64,000 bases of DNA, from the NCBI GenBank assembly GCA_033721235.1, contig JAWWAY010000011.1, forward strand, positions 1 to 64,000, written 5' to 3'. Below are positions 43,096 through 52,621 of the stretch, one piece after another. Every line of letters begins with the position of its first letter. Position 1 is the first letter of the stretch. A program made the position numbers and the translations under genes. The notes beneath the pieces were generated by a model. It searched no databases, had not been told where the DNA came from, and was given only the letters and a program-made list of their open reading frames with translations. Source of the DNA: UBA5078 sp033721235 (GTDB taxonomy: Bacteria > Pseudomonadota > Gammaproteobacteria > Pseudomonadales > Pseudohongiellaceae).

Positions 43096-45033
43096 ATGCA
43101 CAGAGATTCGAACAATATTAAAGACCCTTCGTTGGTCATTGTCTTTATCGTTTTGCTCGCGGTGTTGCTCGCGCTATTCACTTACCTGAAGCAGCCAGCC
43201 ACCGATGCAAGCGAGTCGCTTATATCCTTGTCTACAGCCCAGGCCTTGCCGCTGGATATTGAGCTATCAAGCCTGCCCAGCCACGAAGCCGAATGGGTTG
43301 ATGTTACCTTCCCCTTTCACTGGCGCAACGAATTCACCGACACTCGCGCCGTATGGTACCGCCTGAACCTGTCGGCGTCTCAAGTGGAAACACTACTTAG
43401 CAACAAGCCGGCGAGTGACTCTTTATTAGGGATGTATATTTGGCGCTTGAACCAAACCGCAGACGTTTGGGTCAACGGCGTAAAAATTGGCAGCGGTGGA
43501 AGAACACAGGCCCCTATGGCCCGCTACTGGAACAGCCCTTTATATTTCTCACTACCTATTAGCTCACTACAGCAGAACAACCAAATTCACATTAAGCATT
43601 TTTCCGAAAGCAGTTGGGGCTCGATGGAACCGATCGTCATTGGCGCCCAAAGTGAATTAAAGCCCCTATACGACAAACGCGCATTTGTGCAGCATGATAT
43701 TGCGCTTAGTTTATTCTCCTTCGTGCTGACCACGGGGTTTCTTTGCTTAATGGTGTGGTTTTACCGGCGACAAAACAGCGAATACTTATGGTTCGCTATT
43801 GCCTCTGCCGGTCTAAGTTTTTATTGCCTCAACCAATTCATACGGTATTTGCCAGTAAGTGCGGATACGTGGCGCTGGTTTAGCAATGTCTCTATCGACT
43901 TATGGGCCATTGCCACTTTTATATTCGGTTTAAGAAGCCTAGAAATACATAAACCCCGAGCAGAAAAGCTAGCATTACTTTTTTTGCTAAGCGGAATACC
44001 CATCTATTTTTACGCCAGCTTTTTCGAACACTACGATATAAATATTTTCTACCATATTGGCGCCCTCGCCTTCGGCGGCTATGGTTTCCTTTGCACCATC
44101 CTATGCTACAAAGAGACCAGAAAGCCTTTAGCCGCTTTCTATGCTTGCGTAGTGATTATTATTCTGGCTGCAGGGGCACACGACACTCTCATGCAAGCCA
44201 TCGTCAATAATGGTTGGCGCGAGGGCAGCAGCCTAGGGTTTCAAAACCATTTCAATTCCATCCATTTCTTTGCACCGCTTACCTTCTTGGCCATTGGTGC
44301 TAGTTTAATTAAACGCTTTATCGACTCGATGAACGAGGCCGACCGTCTTAATACCTCGCTAGAAAAACGCGTAGAAGATGCGCGCCAAGAGCTAGACGAA
44401 AACTACAAGGCCATAGAGAAGGTGCTAATCAAGCAATCGGCAAATGAAGAGCGCGAGCGAATCTATAGAGACCTGCACGACGATGTAGGCTCCAAGCTTC
44501 TTTCCCTGTTTTACCGCTTAGAGAACGAGTCCGATAGCGTTTTGGCCAAATCGGCATTAGAGGACTTGCGCGACATCGTGTCGCAAAAATCATTGCAAAG
44601 TTGCCATTTGAACGACGCAGCCGCCCAATGGCATGACGAGATACACGAGCGCGCCAGAGACGCAGGCATCTCTCTTTCGTGGGCCTTTGATGATGGCGGT
44701 CACTCTGTCACCTTAAGCGAGAAACAACACTCACATTTACGGCGCATGCTTCGCGAGGTGCTTAGCAATGCCCTGCTACACAGCAAACAAATAAAAGAAA
44801 TGTCTATCAGCATGACAGTGAGCGAGTCGACCCTCTCTATCGATGTTGCCAACGATGGCGCACCCAAGCCTGTGAGCGATTGGGTGGTCGGCAGAGGCAT
44901 CAGCAATCTGCGCGTACGCTCGCGCGATCTCGATGGAGAGTTTGACATCCACGACCTTGATGACTCGTGGATAAAAGTAAGTTGGAGAATTCCCATCCAA
45001 TTAAGCAGCAAAGAACAGGAGCCGAGCATATGA
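43096..45033 (+). CDS. Sensor histidine kinase, 7TM-DISM type, NarL-class
   Basis: A 645-residue membrane kinase. It has an N-terminal anchor (about 13-30), an extracellular beta-rich domain (VDVTFPFHWRNEFTD, ADVWVNGVKIGSGG) like DISM sensors, seven membrane helices (about 200-405), a coiled linker and a HisKA_3 domain with phospho-acceptor H461 (YRDLHDDVGSK). The ATPase domain has LREVLSNALLHSKQ (N box) and GRGISNLRVR (G box). It overlaps the response regulator by four bases (ATGA). Signal unknown; the DISM domain suggests a small carbohydrate-like ligand. Confidence 0.9.
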   Translation: MHRDSNNIKDPSLVIVFIVLLAVLLALFTYLKQPATDASESLISLSTAQALPLDIELSSLPSHEAEWVDVTFPFHWRNEFTDTRAVWYRLNLSASQVETLLSNKPASDSLLGMYIWRLNQTADVWVNGVKIGSGGRTQAPMARYWNSPLYFSLPISSLQQNNQIHIKHFSESSWGSMEPIVIGAQSELKPLYDKRAFVQHDIALSLFSFVLTTGFLCLMVWFYRRQNSEYLWFAIASAGLSFYCLNQFIRYLPVSADTWRWFSNVSIDLWAIATFIFGLRSLEIHKPRAEKLALLFLLSGIPIYFYASFFEHYDINIFYHIGALAFGGYGFLCTILCYKETRKPLAAFYACVVIIILAAGAHDTLMQAIVNNGWREGSSLGFQNHFNSIHFFAPLTFLAIGASLIKRFIDSMNEADRLNTSLEKRVEDARQELDENYKAIEKVLIKQSANEERERIYRDLHDDVGSKLLSLFYRLENESDSVLAKSALEDLRDIVSQKSLQSCHLNDAAAQWHDEIHERARDAGISLSWAFDDGGHSVTLSEKQHSHLRRMLREVLSNALLHSKQIKEMSISMTVSESTLSIDVANDGAPKPVSDWVVGRGISNLRVRSRDLDGEFDIHDLDDSWIKVSWRIPIQLSSKEQEPSI

Positions 45034-45659
45034 GTGTCAACATCCTCATTTTAGAAGACATGCCCGACACACAAGCATGGCTAAAGGCTGCCTGCCTATT
45101 AGCATTCCCTGAGTCCAATGTGGCCGTTGCCAGCAGCATTGCACAAGCAACTGACTATATAGCCGATAACGCGCCGACCATGGCGCTGCTAGACCTAGAG
45201 CTACCCGACGGCAAGGGCAATACCTTCATCCCTACCCTATTAGCCACTCACCCCTCTTGTCACTGTATAGTCGTCACCATCTACGCAGACGAGAACCACC
45301 TAATGCCCAGCCTAACAGCAGGTGCTAAAGGCTATATCCTTAAAGACCAAAGCAGGCAAAGAATTGCAGAAATGCTTCAACAAGCCATGGTGGGCGAGCT
45401 TCCCCTCTCCCCCTCTATCGCCACTTTAGTTTTAAATCATTTTTCAAAGCCACAGCAGCCGCAGGAGTCGCCCTTAACCAAACGGGAAAGCGATGTACTA
45501 GCCTTAGTAGCAGCAGGCTCTTCGAGCCCCGAGGTAGCAGAGAAACTGCATATCAGTAAGTACACGGTAGAAGATCATCTAAAGCATGTGTACCAGAAGC
45601 TGAATATTTCAAGCAGAGCGGAGGCGGCGCTGGAGGCTAAGAGGCTGGGCTTAGTGTAA
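45030..45659 (+). CDS. NarL/FixJ-family response regulator
   Basis: A 209-residue protein: receiver domain with acidic pocket E9-D10 and phospho-acceptor D55 (ALLDLELPDG), a Lys in GYILKDQS, and a C-terminal LuxR helix-turn-helix (LTKRESDVLALVAAGSSSPE, then EKLHISKYTVEDHLKHVYQK). It is the cognate regulator of the upstream kinase, fixed by the ATGA overlap at 45030. Target genes unknown. Confidence 0.94.
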   Translation: MSVNILILEDMPDTQAWLKAACLLAFPESNVAVASSIAQATDYIADNAPTMALLDLELPDGKGNTFIPTLLATHPSCHCIVVTIYADENHLMPSLTAGAKGYILKDQSRQRIAEMLQQAMVGELPLSPSIATLVLNHFSKPQQPQESPLTKRESDVLALVAAGSSSPEVAEKLHISKYTVEDHLKHVYQKLNISSRAEAALEAKRLGLV

Positions 45660-45720
45660 AGCGCTTCTTCAAAGGGCTTGCTCCTTGAGCTGTGACAACC
45701 TTCCCGAAAGAGTGGTAACT

Positions 45721-46698
45721 CTAATTGCAGTCCTGGAAACTGGATTCAATGCAGCGTGTAGCAATATCCCGTGCTTTTTTTAGCTTCTCGAAGCTAAGTT
45801 CAGCTGCAACTAAATTCCGATTAGTTATGCCCTCTCTGTACCCTTGCGCTATAGAAGCTGAAAACCAGACATAAGCTTTCGATAAGTTTTTTGGAACTCC
45901 CCGCCCGTGAATATAACTAACACCCAAATTATTCTGCGCCATTGCATACCCGCTTTTAGCAGCTAGCGTGTACCACTTCGCAGCCTCAGAAAAATCTTGT
46001 AAAACCCCTTCACCATTTGCATACCTAACGCCTAGATTAAACTGCGCCTCTGCGAACCCTTGTTCTGCGGCCAACTTGTACCACTTGACGGCTTCAGAGT
46101 AACTTTGCGAAACGCCTTCGCCGTTGTCGTACCTAACACCCAGATTATACTGAGCTGCGGCATGCCCTTGCTCAGCAGCTAACGTGTACCACTTAACGGA
46201 CTCAGTGTAACTTTGCGCGACTCCGACCCCACTATCGAATTTCACACCTAAATTAAACTGAGAGTCGGCACTCCCTTGTTCAGCGGCCTTCGTGTACCAT
46301 TTCACCGCTTCAGAATCACTTTGAGAAACACCTTGGCCGGAATCATACATAAAACCAAGATTATGTTGGGCATCAACCTCACCTTGTTCTGCTGCCAGCC
46401 TAAACAGCTTCACCGCCTCAGTGGCGTCTGCAGAAACCCCTTGCCCGATGGCATACATAACACCCAAGTTATACTGAGCTGAAGCATCCCCTTGATCAGC
46501 CGATAACTTGAACCACTTTGCCGCTTCAACAGCGTTTTGAGCAACACCATCACCAATAATAAACCGGACGCCCAATTTGTACTGAGCTATCGCGTTTCCT
46601 TCTTCTGCGTCTGCAATTAAAGACTGAATATCAACTTGAGCAAACAATTGACCAGACAAGGCCATTACAAAAAGAGCTACTACCAACTTTCTAAACAT
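45721..46698 (-). CDS. Exported Sel1-repeat protein
   Basis: A 325-residue protein with a signal peptide (LVVALFVMALSGQLFA) and seven consecutive Sel1-like repeats of 36 residues (AQYNLGVMYAIGQGV pattern), followed by a Cys-containing tail (CIESSFQDC). Sel1 proteins are periplasmic scaffolds for protein interactions. The repeats are also very similar at DNA level (108-base period), so copy number may vary by recombination. Confidence 0.88.
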   Translation of the reverse strand: MFRKLVVALFVMALSGQLFAQVDIQSLIADAEEGNAIAQYKLGVRFIIGDGVAQNAVEAAKWFKLSADQGDASAQYNLGVMYAIGQGVSADATEAVKLFRLAAEQGEVDAQHNLGFMYDSGQGVSQSDSEAVKWYTKAAEQGSADSQFNLGVKFDSGVGVAQSYTESVKWYTLAAEQGHAAAQYNLGVRYDNGEGVSQSYSEAVKWYKLAAEQGFAEAQFNLGVRYANGEGVLQDFSEAAKWYTLAAKSGYAMAQNNLGVSYIHGRGVPKNLSKAYVWFSASIAQGYREGITNRNLVAAELSFEKLKKARDIATRCIESSFQDCN

Positions 46699-46781
46699 TA
46701 CGTGGTCCTTTCACCATAGAGACACTAATCAAACGATTAAACAGCCCTCTGATTTCTTTGCTTGGTAAATTAACTTAAAGC

Positions 46782-47423
46782 CTAATCAACACTTAAAGAG
46801 GCAATAATGGCAGCCTTCTCTTGAGCATAGCCGTCATACAAGGCTTCTGTGGTCTGAAAAGTTAGAATTACGGTTAAATCTTTGGTGTAAATAAAATATT
46901 TGTCACCTGTAAGATTGCGCCCGCTTGAGTCCTTCAGTTTCATAAAAAAGTTAACGGCTTTCTTGTTACCCGCGTCAACAACTTTGGCGCTACCAACTTT
47001 GATGTCTGTGGCCCCTGCCGCACTCATGGCAGTCACTTGGGCATTACCTAAAAGCTCTCCTAACTTTTGTATTATTTCGTCGTTCTGCGACCACTGGACT
47101 ATTTCGTCCTGAGTCGCCTCGCCCGGTAGATAAGTTATCATAGCCGATACAGCCGAAGTTCTAGTTTGCTTCATAGCTTGAATGGGAACGGGGGCTTCGT
47201 CAGCATTGACTGGGGATTCAATACCTTCTCTTTCTAGCAAATTACCTCTCGTGCGCTCGTACTGGCGAATCTGACTGGCATTCATTAATTGCCAATCATC
47301 TGGAAGGGCAATTGAGACACCTGAAGGCAAGTCATAGGTAGTTAAGTTGTTCTCACTCGCACTGGCGCTAGCAACAACAAGAAATAGCAAATATGTGAGA
47401 AACGCTTTTAGCCTTATAGTCAT
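46782..47423 (-). CDS. Exported protein of unknown function
   Basis: A 213-residue protein with a signal peptide ending ASASA. The mature protein (LPSGVSIALPDDWQLMNASQ, then DKYFIYTKDLTVILTFQTTE) looks like a PsbP/DcrB-type alpha-beta fold seen in small lipoprotein-like envelope proteins. That resemblance is weak. It lies downstream of the exported FAH gene on the same strand but beyond its terminator. Confidence 0.68.
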   Translation of the reverse strand: MTIRLKAFLTYLLFLVVASASASENNLTTYDLPSGVSIALPDDWQLMNASQIRQYERTRGNLLEREGIESPVNADEAPVPIQAMKQTRTSAVSAMITYLPGEATQDEIVQWSQNDEIIQKLGELLGNAQVTAMSAAGATDIKVGSAKVVDAGNKKAVNFFMKLKDSSGRNLTGDKYFIYTKDLTVILTFQTTEALYDGYAQEKAAIIASLSVD

Positions 47424-47551
47424 TTTTATCTCCCTGAATCACGCGCCTAAGATTACTTGATTCAAACTTGTACCACAAACTTACGGACTACCCCAGTTTG
47501 TTAAAACCAAAGAGCCTAAACCCTACCTGTATAGCCCCCCTAAAAAACAAA

Positions 47552-47578
47552 AAGCCCCAACTCAAAGAGTTAGGGCTT
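47552..47578 (-). terminator. Intrinsic terminator of the exported FAH gene
   Basis: A 12-bp stem with one mismatch (AAGCCCTAACTC/GAGTTGGGGCTT on the minus strand), loop TTT, followed by TTTGTTTTTTAG on the minus strand. It lies 31 bases after the FAH-family stop. Confidence 0.85.
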
Positions 47579-47608
47579 CTCTACCATATTGCGTTCTACT
47601 CTAACGGG

Positions 47609-48778
47609 TTATCGATTCCGATATTCGCTAGTCGGCGTCAGCTGCGCTCCGGACAGATCATCCGGCACACTGCGCTCACGCACAACACGGTGAGTCAGTG
47701 TACCAATGCCTTCGATGCTGGCATTGATGGTCTCGCCATCGATCAGATAACCGGAACCTGTCGCACGCTCAACACGTCCCGAACCAGTACCGCCAGAAGT
47801 ACCACTCTGCAGCACATCTCCGGGGAATATGGTGATCAGTGAGGAGGCATATTCAATCAGTTCTGGAATATTGTGGATCATATCGCCCGCCTTAGCTTCC
47901 TGAACCGTTACACCGTCAACCACGGTGATTTGGTGCAGGCGCTCCATGGGATCGCCGTAGAACTCTTTAGGGACAATCCAAGGGCCATGCGGAGCAAAGG
48001 TATCGTGACCCTTGCCGACGAACCAGTCCAGACCAGAACTAAAGCCACCTGGTGGACGGCCACCACGGTCGGAGATATCCATCGCTACCATGTAACCAAA
48101 AACGTGGTCATAGGCGCGCGCTGAGGAGATGTATTTGCCGGAACGACCAAACACGATAGCCATTTCGACCTCATATTCAATCTCGTCGCGGCCATAAGGC
48201 ATGATCACGTCCTCACCGTCACCGATGATGGCGCCGCGGGTTGGTTTCAGGAATAGGTAAGGCACACCACGGTTTTCCCTACGCTGGCGTGTACGCTCGG
48301 CCAGTTGCTCCTCTGTGCAGCCCTCACAGGCGTGGGTATAGAAGTTAACCGCCGCATTCATAATCTTGCTTGGGTACTGGACCGGTGCACGAATATCCAC
48401 ATCCTCAACCGCATGAATATAGTCAGGACGGTTGTTGGCGCTCAACTGGCCCGATTCCACTAAGGAGTTGACGATTTCGTAAACTCGGTACTTCAGGCCG
48501 TACTCGTAGCCTTCGATTAGACCTAGTACATCATCGGGCATATCGACGCTGACGTATTGTGGCATAAGCTCAAGCGCCTTATTGGCTTCGGCTAGATCCA
48601 CAATCAGGGAATCATCGCGCATGACCAAACCGGCAAACTGCTCGTTTCCTACTGCAAAGGTGCCGACCTTGAACGGTTCGACGGCCTCAATATCGGGCTG
48701 AGCCAGCACAGTGCCTGGCAAGACAAGCAACGATAGCATCGCCGCGCAGGCCAGGGTGAACAGGGATCGTTTCTTCAT
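47609..48778 (-). CDS. Fumarylacetoacetate hydrolase family protein with signal peptide
   Basis: A 389-residue protein. The C-terminal FAH domain is intact: NFYTHACEG near the active site, metal-binding E-x-E in DEIEYEVEMAIVFG, YMVAMDISDRGG with the metal Asp, and LQSGTSGGTGSGR. It hydrolyses or decarboxylates C-C bonds in the family. Unusually it carries a clear Sec signal peptide (LACAAMLSLLVLPGTVLA, then QPDIEAVEPF), since FAH enzymes are normally cytoplasmic. A pair of Cys (CEGC) next to the active-site His could form a disulfide. Substrate unknown. Confidence 0.88.
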   Translation of the reverse strand: MKKRSLFTLACAAMLSLLVLPGTVLAQPDIEAVEPFKVGTFAVGNEQFAGLVMRDDSLIVDLAEANKALELMPQYVSVDMPDDVLGLIEGYEYGLKYRVYEIVNSLVESGQLSANNRPDYIHAVEDVDIRAPVQYPSKIMNAAVNFYTHACEGCTEEQLAERTRQRRENRGVPYLFLKPTRGAIIGDGEDVIMPYGRDEIEYEVEMAIVFGRSGKYISSARAYDHVFGYMVAMDISDRGGRPPGGFSSGLDWFVGKGHDTFAPHGPWIVPKEFYGDPMERLHQITVVDGVTVQEAKAGDMIHNIPELIEYASSLITIFPGDVLQSGTSGGTGSGRVERATGSGYLIDGETINASIEGIGTLTHRVVRERSVPDDLSGAQLTPTSEYRNR

Positions 48779-48935
48779 TTTTTACTCCCTAAAGCACTTT
48801 ATTGTTGTTTTAACTGGGAAGGCCAACGTTACCGCTAATTAAAGGCCCTGTCTATTGTCCTCATCGAGGCTGCTGGGGATTATGGCTCGTGGCGGGGCCT
48901 CTTAGTGAGCATGTGAGTGCCCGCCTACCTTTTCA

Positions 48936-49520
48936 CTATGAGCTTTTTCGCCAATCAAACTCCATCTGCCTAGCGGTTCTTTCAGCAAGCCCGGAACTGA
49001 TGAGTTTTGATACTAGGTGAAGGCTCATATCAATGCCGGCTGAAATGCCTCCCGAGGTTACGACCCGCCCCTCCTCTACCCACCGTTGATTCTCAATCAC
49101 TGTAAGGTCTGGATAGGATTCTTGCAGGTCTTTAATATCTTCCCAATGCGTGGTGACTTTTAAATTCGCCAGCAAACCAGCCTGCGCGAGTATAAAAGCT
49201 CCTGTACATACGGACGCCACAATAGTTGCGCTCTTCGAAACCTTGGACACCCAATTAATAACACGTGCCTTTTTTAACTCTTCGGTATGAACGCCGCCTA
49301 CTACCACCAACACATCAATTTTAGGGCGATCTTTAAAGCAATAATGAGGATTAACGCTATAGCCGCCCCTAGCAATAACGGAGCAGGCTTCTTCCGCCAC
49401 CAAAAACACATTAAATACTTTTTCCGTGCCAGCTAGCCTATTCGCGGTTGAAAACACTTCAAAAGGCCCTGAAAAATCAAGCACTTCGGCATTCTCGTAT
49501 ATAAATATTCCTACATTCAA
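48936..49520 (-). CDS. DJ-1/PfpI (GlxA-like) family protein
   Basis: A 194-residue single-domain DJ-1 protein: nucleophile C105 in VASVCTGAFILAQAG and the preceding GGVHTEELKKARV, with THWEDIKDLQESYP and VVTSGGISAGIDM characteristic of isonitrile hydratase or the N-terminal part of GlxA-type regulators. There is no AraC domain. The reaction is unknown; isonitrile hydratase activity is one option. Confidence 0.87.
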   Translation of the reverse strand: MNVGIFIYENAEVLDFSGPFEVFSTANRLAGTEKVFNVFLVAEEACSVIARGGYSVNPHYCFKDRPKIDVLVVVGGVHTEELKKARVINWVSKVSKSATIVASVCTGAFILAQAGLLANLKVTTHWEDIKDLQESYPDLTVIENQRWVEEGRVVTSGGISAGIDMSLHLVSKLISSGLAERTARQMEFDWRKSS

Positions 49521-49631
49521 AATATGATACTCCGAGACTCATAACACCAAACAAAGGGGCATGCAGCGCGAAGCAGAGCATATCCCGCGGTGGGTGCGCT
49601 TTCTAGCACTAGGACTAACTTGAGCGCTTTG

Positions 49632-49997
49632 CTATATGGTAGCTCTATAGTATGCAACACAAATAAATACTCCAATCGCTATCAGAACCATTGCCAGCAT
49701 AAAACGATTTACAATTGTTTCTCTAGACTTCTGGCTATAGGTATCCAATGTTGAATAGAACTCCTCCACATTAACTTTATTCTTCACTTCATGCGACGAG
49801 TCTTGTAACAGCAACTTAGCGTCTTGGTATTGGTCTTTTATGTATACCCACAGCGTTAATTTTGCCGCAGCTTGGATGTATTGAAGGTTTCGAGCGGTAT
49901 TTTCGTTTCCAATAAAAACAGGTATTCCATTGGACTCAAGAAGAATCTTAATTTCGTTTATCTCATTCGGATCATTTGTTTCGAGAAGTAATTCCAT
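49632..49997 (-). CDS. DUF2007-like protein with C-terminal membrane helix
   Basis: A 121-residue protein. The N-terminal 70 residues match the DUF2007 'putative signal transducing' fold: LLLETNDPNEINEIKILLES, GIPVFIGNENTA, and LWVYIKDQYQDAKLLL. A charged linker leads to a C-terminal membrane helix (FMLAMVLIAIGVFICVAYY). Function unknown. It lies downstream of repeat A. Confidence 0.76.
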   Translation of the reverse strand: MELLLETNDPNEINEIKILLESNGIPVFIGNENTARNLQYIQAAAKLTLWVYIKDQYQDAKLLLQDSSHEVKNKVNVEEFYSTLDTYSQKSRETIVNRFMLAMVLIAIGVFICVAYYRATI

Positions 49998-50056
49998 ATC
50001 ATGCGTTTCACGTTACTTATAAGGCCTAAAAAAACGGATATTTAAAGCGAAGCTTT

Positions 50057-50208
50057 TAACAGCCCTATAAGGGGGGGGGCATTAGTCGCTCTATTAGGAT
50101 TATGAGGCGGCGCTCTAATCCGCTCGTTAAATAAGGGTTATTTTGTAACTGCTTGAACGTCCAAACAATTTCCTTTTGTATTGCTTAAGCATCCTAGGGG
50201 AAAAGGCC
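50057..50208. repeat. Repeat A, ~150-bp diverged direct repeat (left copy)
   Basis: This sequence aligns from TAACAG to AAAAGGCCA with 57546-57698 in the same orientation. The strongest part is GTAACTGCTTGAAC, then TCCAAACAATTTCCTTTTG. It overlaps the last codons of the permease gene (SGLFP). A hairpin GGATTA/TAATCC lies in both copies. The left end here (GTTAAAA on the minus strand) is a poor attC R' box. Confidence 0.7.
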
Positions 50209-51369
50209 ACTGACTACAAATATAAGACTAAGCGTAGCCCCAATAGCCGCCACAGAGGCAGAAGCATACTGCTTATTCTGTAACGCAATCACCACAGCCG
50301 AAGTATTCACTATTGTAAAGACAATAAGAATGATGCCGCTGGTTATTTTTGCCAGCGTAAGAAGCGGTAGCGCCAAAGCGAATAACAATACCAAAGCACC
50401 CACGCAATAGGTCGCATTAATGGGGATATGTTTACTATTTAATACAGCTAGAAAAGCTGGCAAGTGCTTGTCTCGGCTCAGGCCAAACAACATCCGCGAC
50501 CCCATTAAAATTTGCACTAATGCCCCATTAACAATGGCAATTAGCCCAATTAAGCTAATAGTTTTGCCCAGCCAAGGCGTGTGGGCCAACATAGCTGCAA
50601 AAGGAGCATCGCTTTCAGCAAGCTGCTGAATTGGCAGGGCATGCAGCGCAACCCAGGCGACTAGAAGGTATAGGAACGTGGTCATGATTAGCGCCAGCAT
50701 GATTCCCGGCAACATGGTTTTCTCCGGCTGCTCTACTTCTTCTGCAAGGTTCACCATATCTTCAAAACCGACATAGGCATAAAAGGCCACGAATGCCCCG
50801 GCCATAATCAATTGAAAGCTGCTGATTGACCAAGAAGGCATTTGCAGTTCGGGTTCGAAATGCCCACTTTCGGAAAACAGAATAACAATCGCCAGGCCAA
50901 GTAATTCCAAGAAAGTTATTCCAACGGCGAAATTTACAGAGGTATTAACTGCTTGGCTTGCAATGACTAACAATATGCCCGTTAAGCCTGTTATTACCAA
51001 CCACTGTGGCATAACAATAAATTCGTTCAGGTACCCATAAAAGCCATTTACAAGCACGGCCGAAGAAACAATGCCTGTTAGCAACACGCCCAAACCAACG
51101 GCAAGCGTTAAATGCGACGAGTGGAAAGCTCTATGCGCATACTCCGCCGCCCCGGCACTACTGGGAATATGCTTGGCCAAAAAGCCATGACTATAGGCAC
51201 TGAATGAAACGATAATCGCCGCTGCTACAAAGGCCCATAGACTTAAGCCCCCAGACAAACCTGCAATTTTACCCACTAAAACATAGATGCCAGCCCCCAC
51301 CATGGTGCCTACACCTAGGAAGGTAATCTGAAACAGAGATATTGAAGCCTTGAGTTCTTTCACTGCCAA
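50194..51369 (-). CDS. APC-superfamily amino-acid permease
   Basis: A 391-residue protein with about 11-12 membrane helices. The first helix carries the APC signature TFLGVGTMVGAGIYVLVGKI, and helix 6 has AFYAYVGFEDMVNLAEEVEQ with the conserved Phe-Glu-Asp. It imports or exchanges an amino acid or amine. It ends slightly short (families usually 430-500), lacking a C-terminal extension, and its last codons lie inside repeat A. A clean ATG at 51369 is supported by ATTGGCAGTG context only. Confidence 0.88.
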   Translation of the reverse strand: MAVKELKASISLFQITFLGVGTMVGAGIYVLVGKIAGLSGGLSLWAFVAAAIIVSFSAYSHGFLAKHIPSSAGAAEYAHRAFHSSHLTLAVGLGVLLTGIVSSAVLVNGFYGYLNEFIVMPQWLVITGLTGILLVIASQAVNTSVNFAVGITFLELLGLAIVILFSESGHFEPELQMPSWSISSFQLIMAGAFVAFYAYVGFEDMVNLAEEVEQPEKTMLPGIMLALIMTTFLYLLVAWVALHALPIQQLAESDAPFAAMLAHTPWLGKTISLIGLIAIVNGALVQILMGSRMLFGLSRDKHLPAFLAVLNSKHIPINATYCVGALVLLFALALPLLTLAKITSGIILIVFTIVNTSAVVIALQNKQYASASVAAIGATLSLIFVVSGLFP

Positions 51370-51475
51370 TGCCTTTTCAAAGTATCACTGATATTGGAGC
51401 AACAAAGGGTGCTCACTCAACGTTGCGATTTGACTTAACTATACTGTGATGGCTAGTGAGTGTCGCTTATTTGTT

Positions 51476-52540
51476 TCAAGGAACATCACGGCGCCCGGTT
51501 TTTTCCTTGTGGATCTTTGCGCCTTTCACCATTTTTCCAAAACTTCTATCCTTAGCTCGCTTTTCGGCCATGCTGGCTGTAGAAAGTTTATTTTCGCGCA
51601 TTAATTTATGGTAACTGTCCAGTCTGCGCTTGTTTAGGTGCCCTTCTTCTATGGACGCAAGTACAGCACACCCCGGCTCATTCATGTGTTGGCAATCCAT
51701 AAACCGGCATTGGGAAGACAGCTGTTCGATGTCGCCAAAAACATGTCCCAATCCGTCATCTACGTCCGCAATCCGTAATTCTCGCATTCCGGGTACATCT
51801 ATAATTAGGCCACCCGAAGGAAGAAAATACAGCTCTCGGTGAGTTGTCGTATGCCGCCCTTTTTTGTCATCTTCCCTAATGCCCCCTGTAGCAGCCAATG
51901 TATCCTGAGCCAAGGCATTTAATAGTGTGGACTTTCCCACGCCCGAGGAACCTACAAGCGCGATAGTGGCATTACCAGCGATCCATCCTTTAACCCCATC
52001 CAGCGTGGATAAATCAAGAGCATTTACTCCCTCAACCGCGACACCAGACTGAACGCTACGAGCTCGCTCAATAAAACTGTTCACATCATCTGCTAGATCG
52101 ATCTTCGTAAGAATAATCACCGGAATAGCCCCGGCTTCATTACATAAAGCGAGGTAGCGCTCTAAACGAGACTCTTTGAATTCTTCATTGCAAGAAGTGA
52201 CTATAAACAGCACATCGATATTTGCCGCAATAGGCTGAAACTGAGTTGTGTTTCCAGAGCCTATACGCTTAAAAAGGCTTTTTCTCTCAAGCACCTGCTC
52301 AATTCGGGTAAGAGTTTCATCCAATATAACCCAGTCACCAACAGTGGGACGATCAATGGGTTCGGCCTGCTGCAGGTTTATTGATAGCTCTACGCTTCTG
52401 CGTTCATCACCGCAAGCAACCCCGATAACTGATCGCTGCACCGAAATGACACGTCCAAGGCGGCTTTCTTGCACACTATAGTCGGATAGTTGTTGAGCAA
52501 AAAAAGGGACGAAACCGAGTTTTACTAATAATTCATTCAT
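51476..52540 (-). CDS. rsgA: Ribosome small-subunit-dependent GTPase A
   Basis: A 354-residue circularly permuted GTPase: N-terminal OB domain, G4 motif TKID (VIILTKIDLAD), G1 loop GSSGVGKSTLLNAL, switch region HTTTHRELYFLPSGG, G3 DVPGMREL, and a C-terminal zinc site C-x4-C-x-H-x5-C (CRFMDCQHMNEPGC). RsgA releases assembly factors from the maturing 30S subunit. The presence of a housekeeping-type gene between accessory genes suggests a second copy; the main copy would be elsewhere. Confidence 0.93.
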   Translation of the reverse strand: MNELLVKLGFVPFFAQQLSDYSVQESRLGRVISVQRSVIGVACGDERRSVELSINLQQAEPIDRPTVGDWVILDETLTRIEQVLERKSLFKRIGSGNTTQFQPIAANIDVLFIVTSCNEEFKESRLERYLALCNEAGAIPVIILTKIDLADDVNSFIERARSVQSGVAVEGVNALDLSTLDGVKGWIAGNATIALVGSSGVGKSTLLNALAQDTLAATGGIREDDKKGRHTTTHRELYFLPSGGLIIDVPGMRELRIADVDDGLGHVFGDIEQLSSQCRFMDCQHMNEPGCAVLASIEEGHLNKRRLDSYHKLMRENKLSTASMAEKRAKDRSFGKMVKGAKIHKEKTGRRDVP

Positions 52541-52621
52541 AGCGTTTACCGCTCTGTTCCATAGAACAAAGGTGACTTCTACTGCGATGCGAAGATCAGT
52601 AAGTGTCTCTTATGCGTACTG

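Noticed and set aside
45721..46698. CRISPR-like or satellite array suggested by a 108-base period
   Set aside because: The period is that of in-frame Sel1 repeats encoding a normal exported protein.
49536..49631. Possible further attC between the DJ-1 and DUF2007 genes
   Set aside because: It has an AAAGCGCTC block like the attC arms, but no GTTRRRY box and no complementary second arm.
50194..51369. Permease gene as a truncated pseudogene
   Set aside because: It is slightly short, but helices and signature motifs are complete and the frame is clean, so it is kept as a gene.
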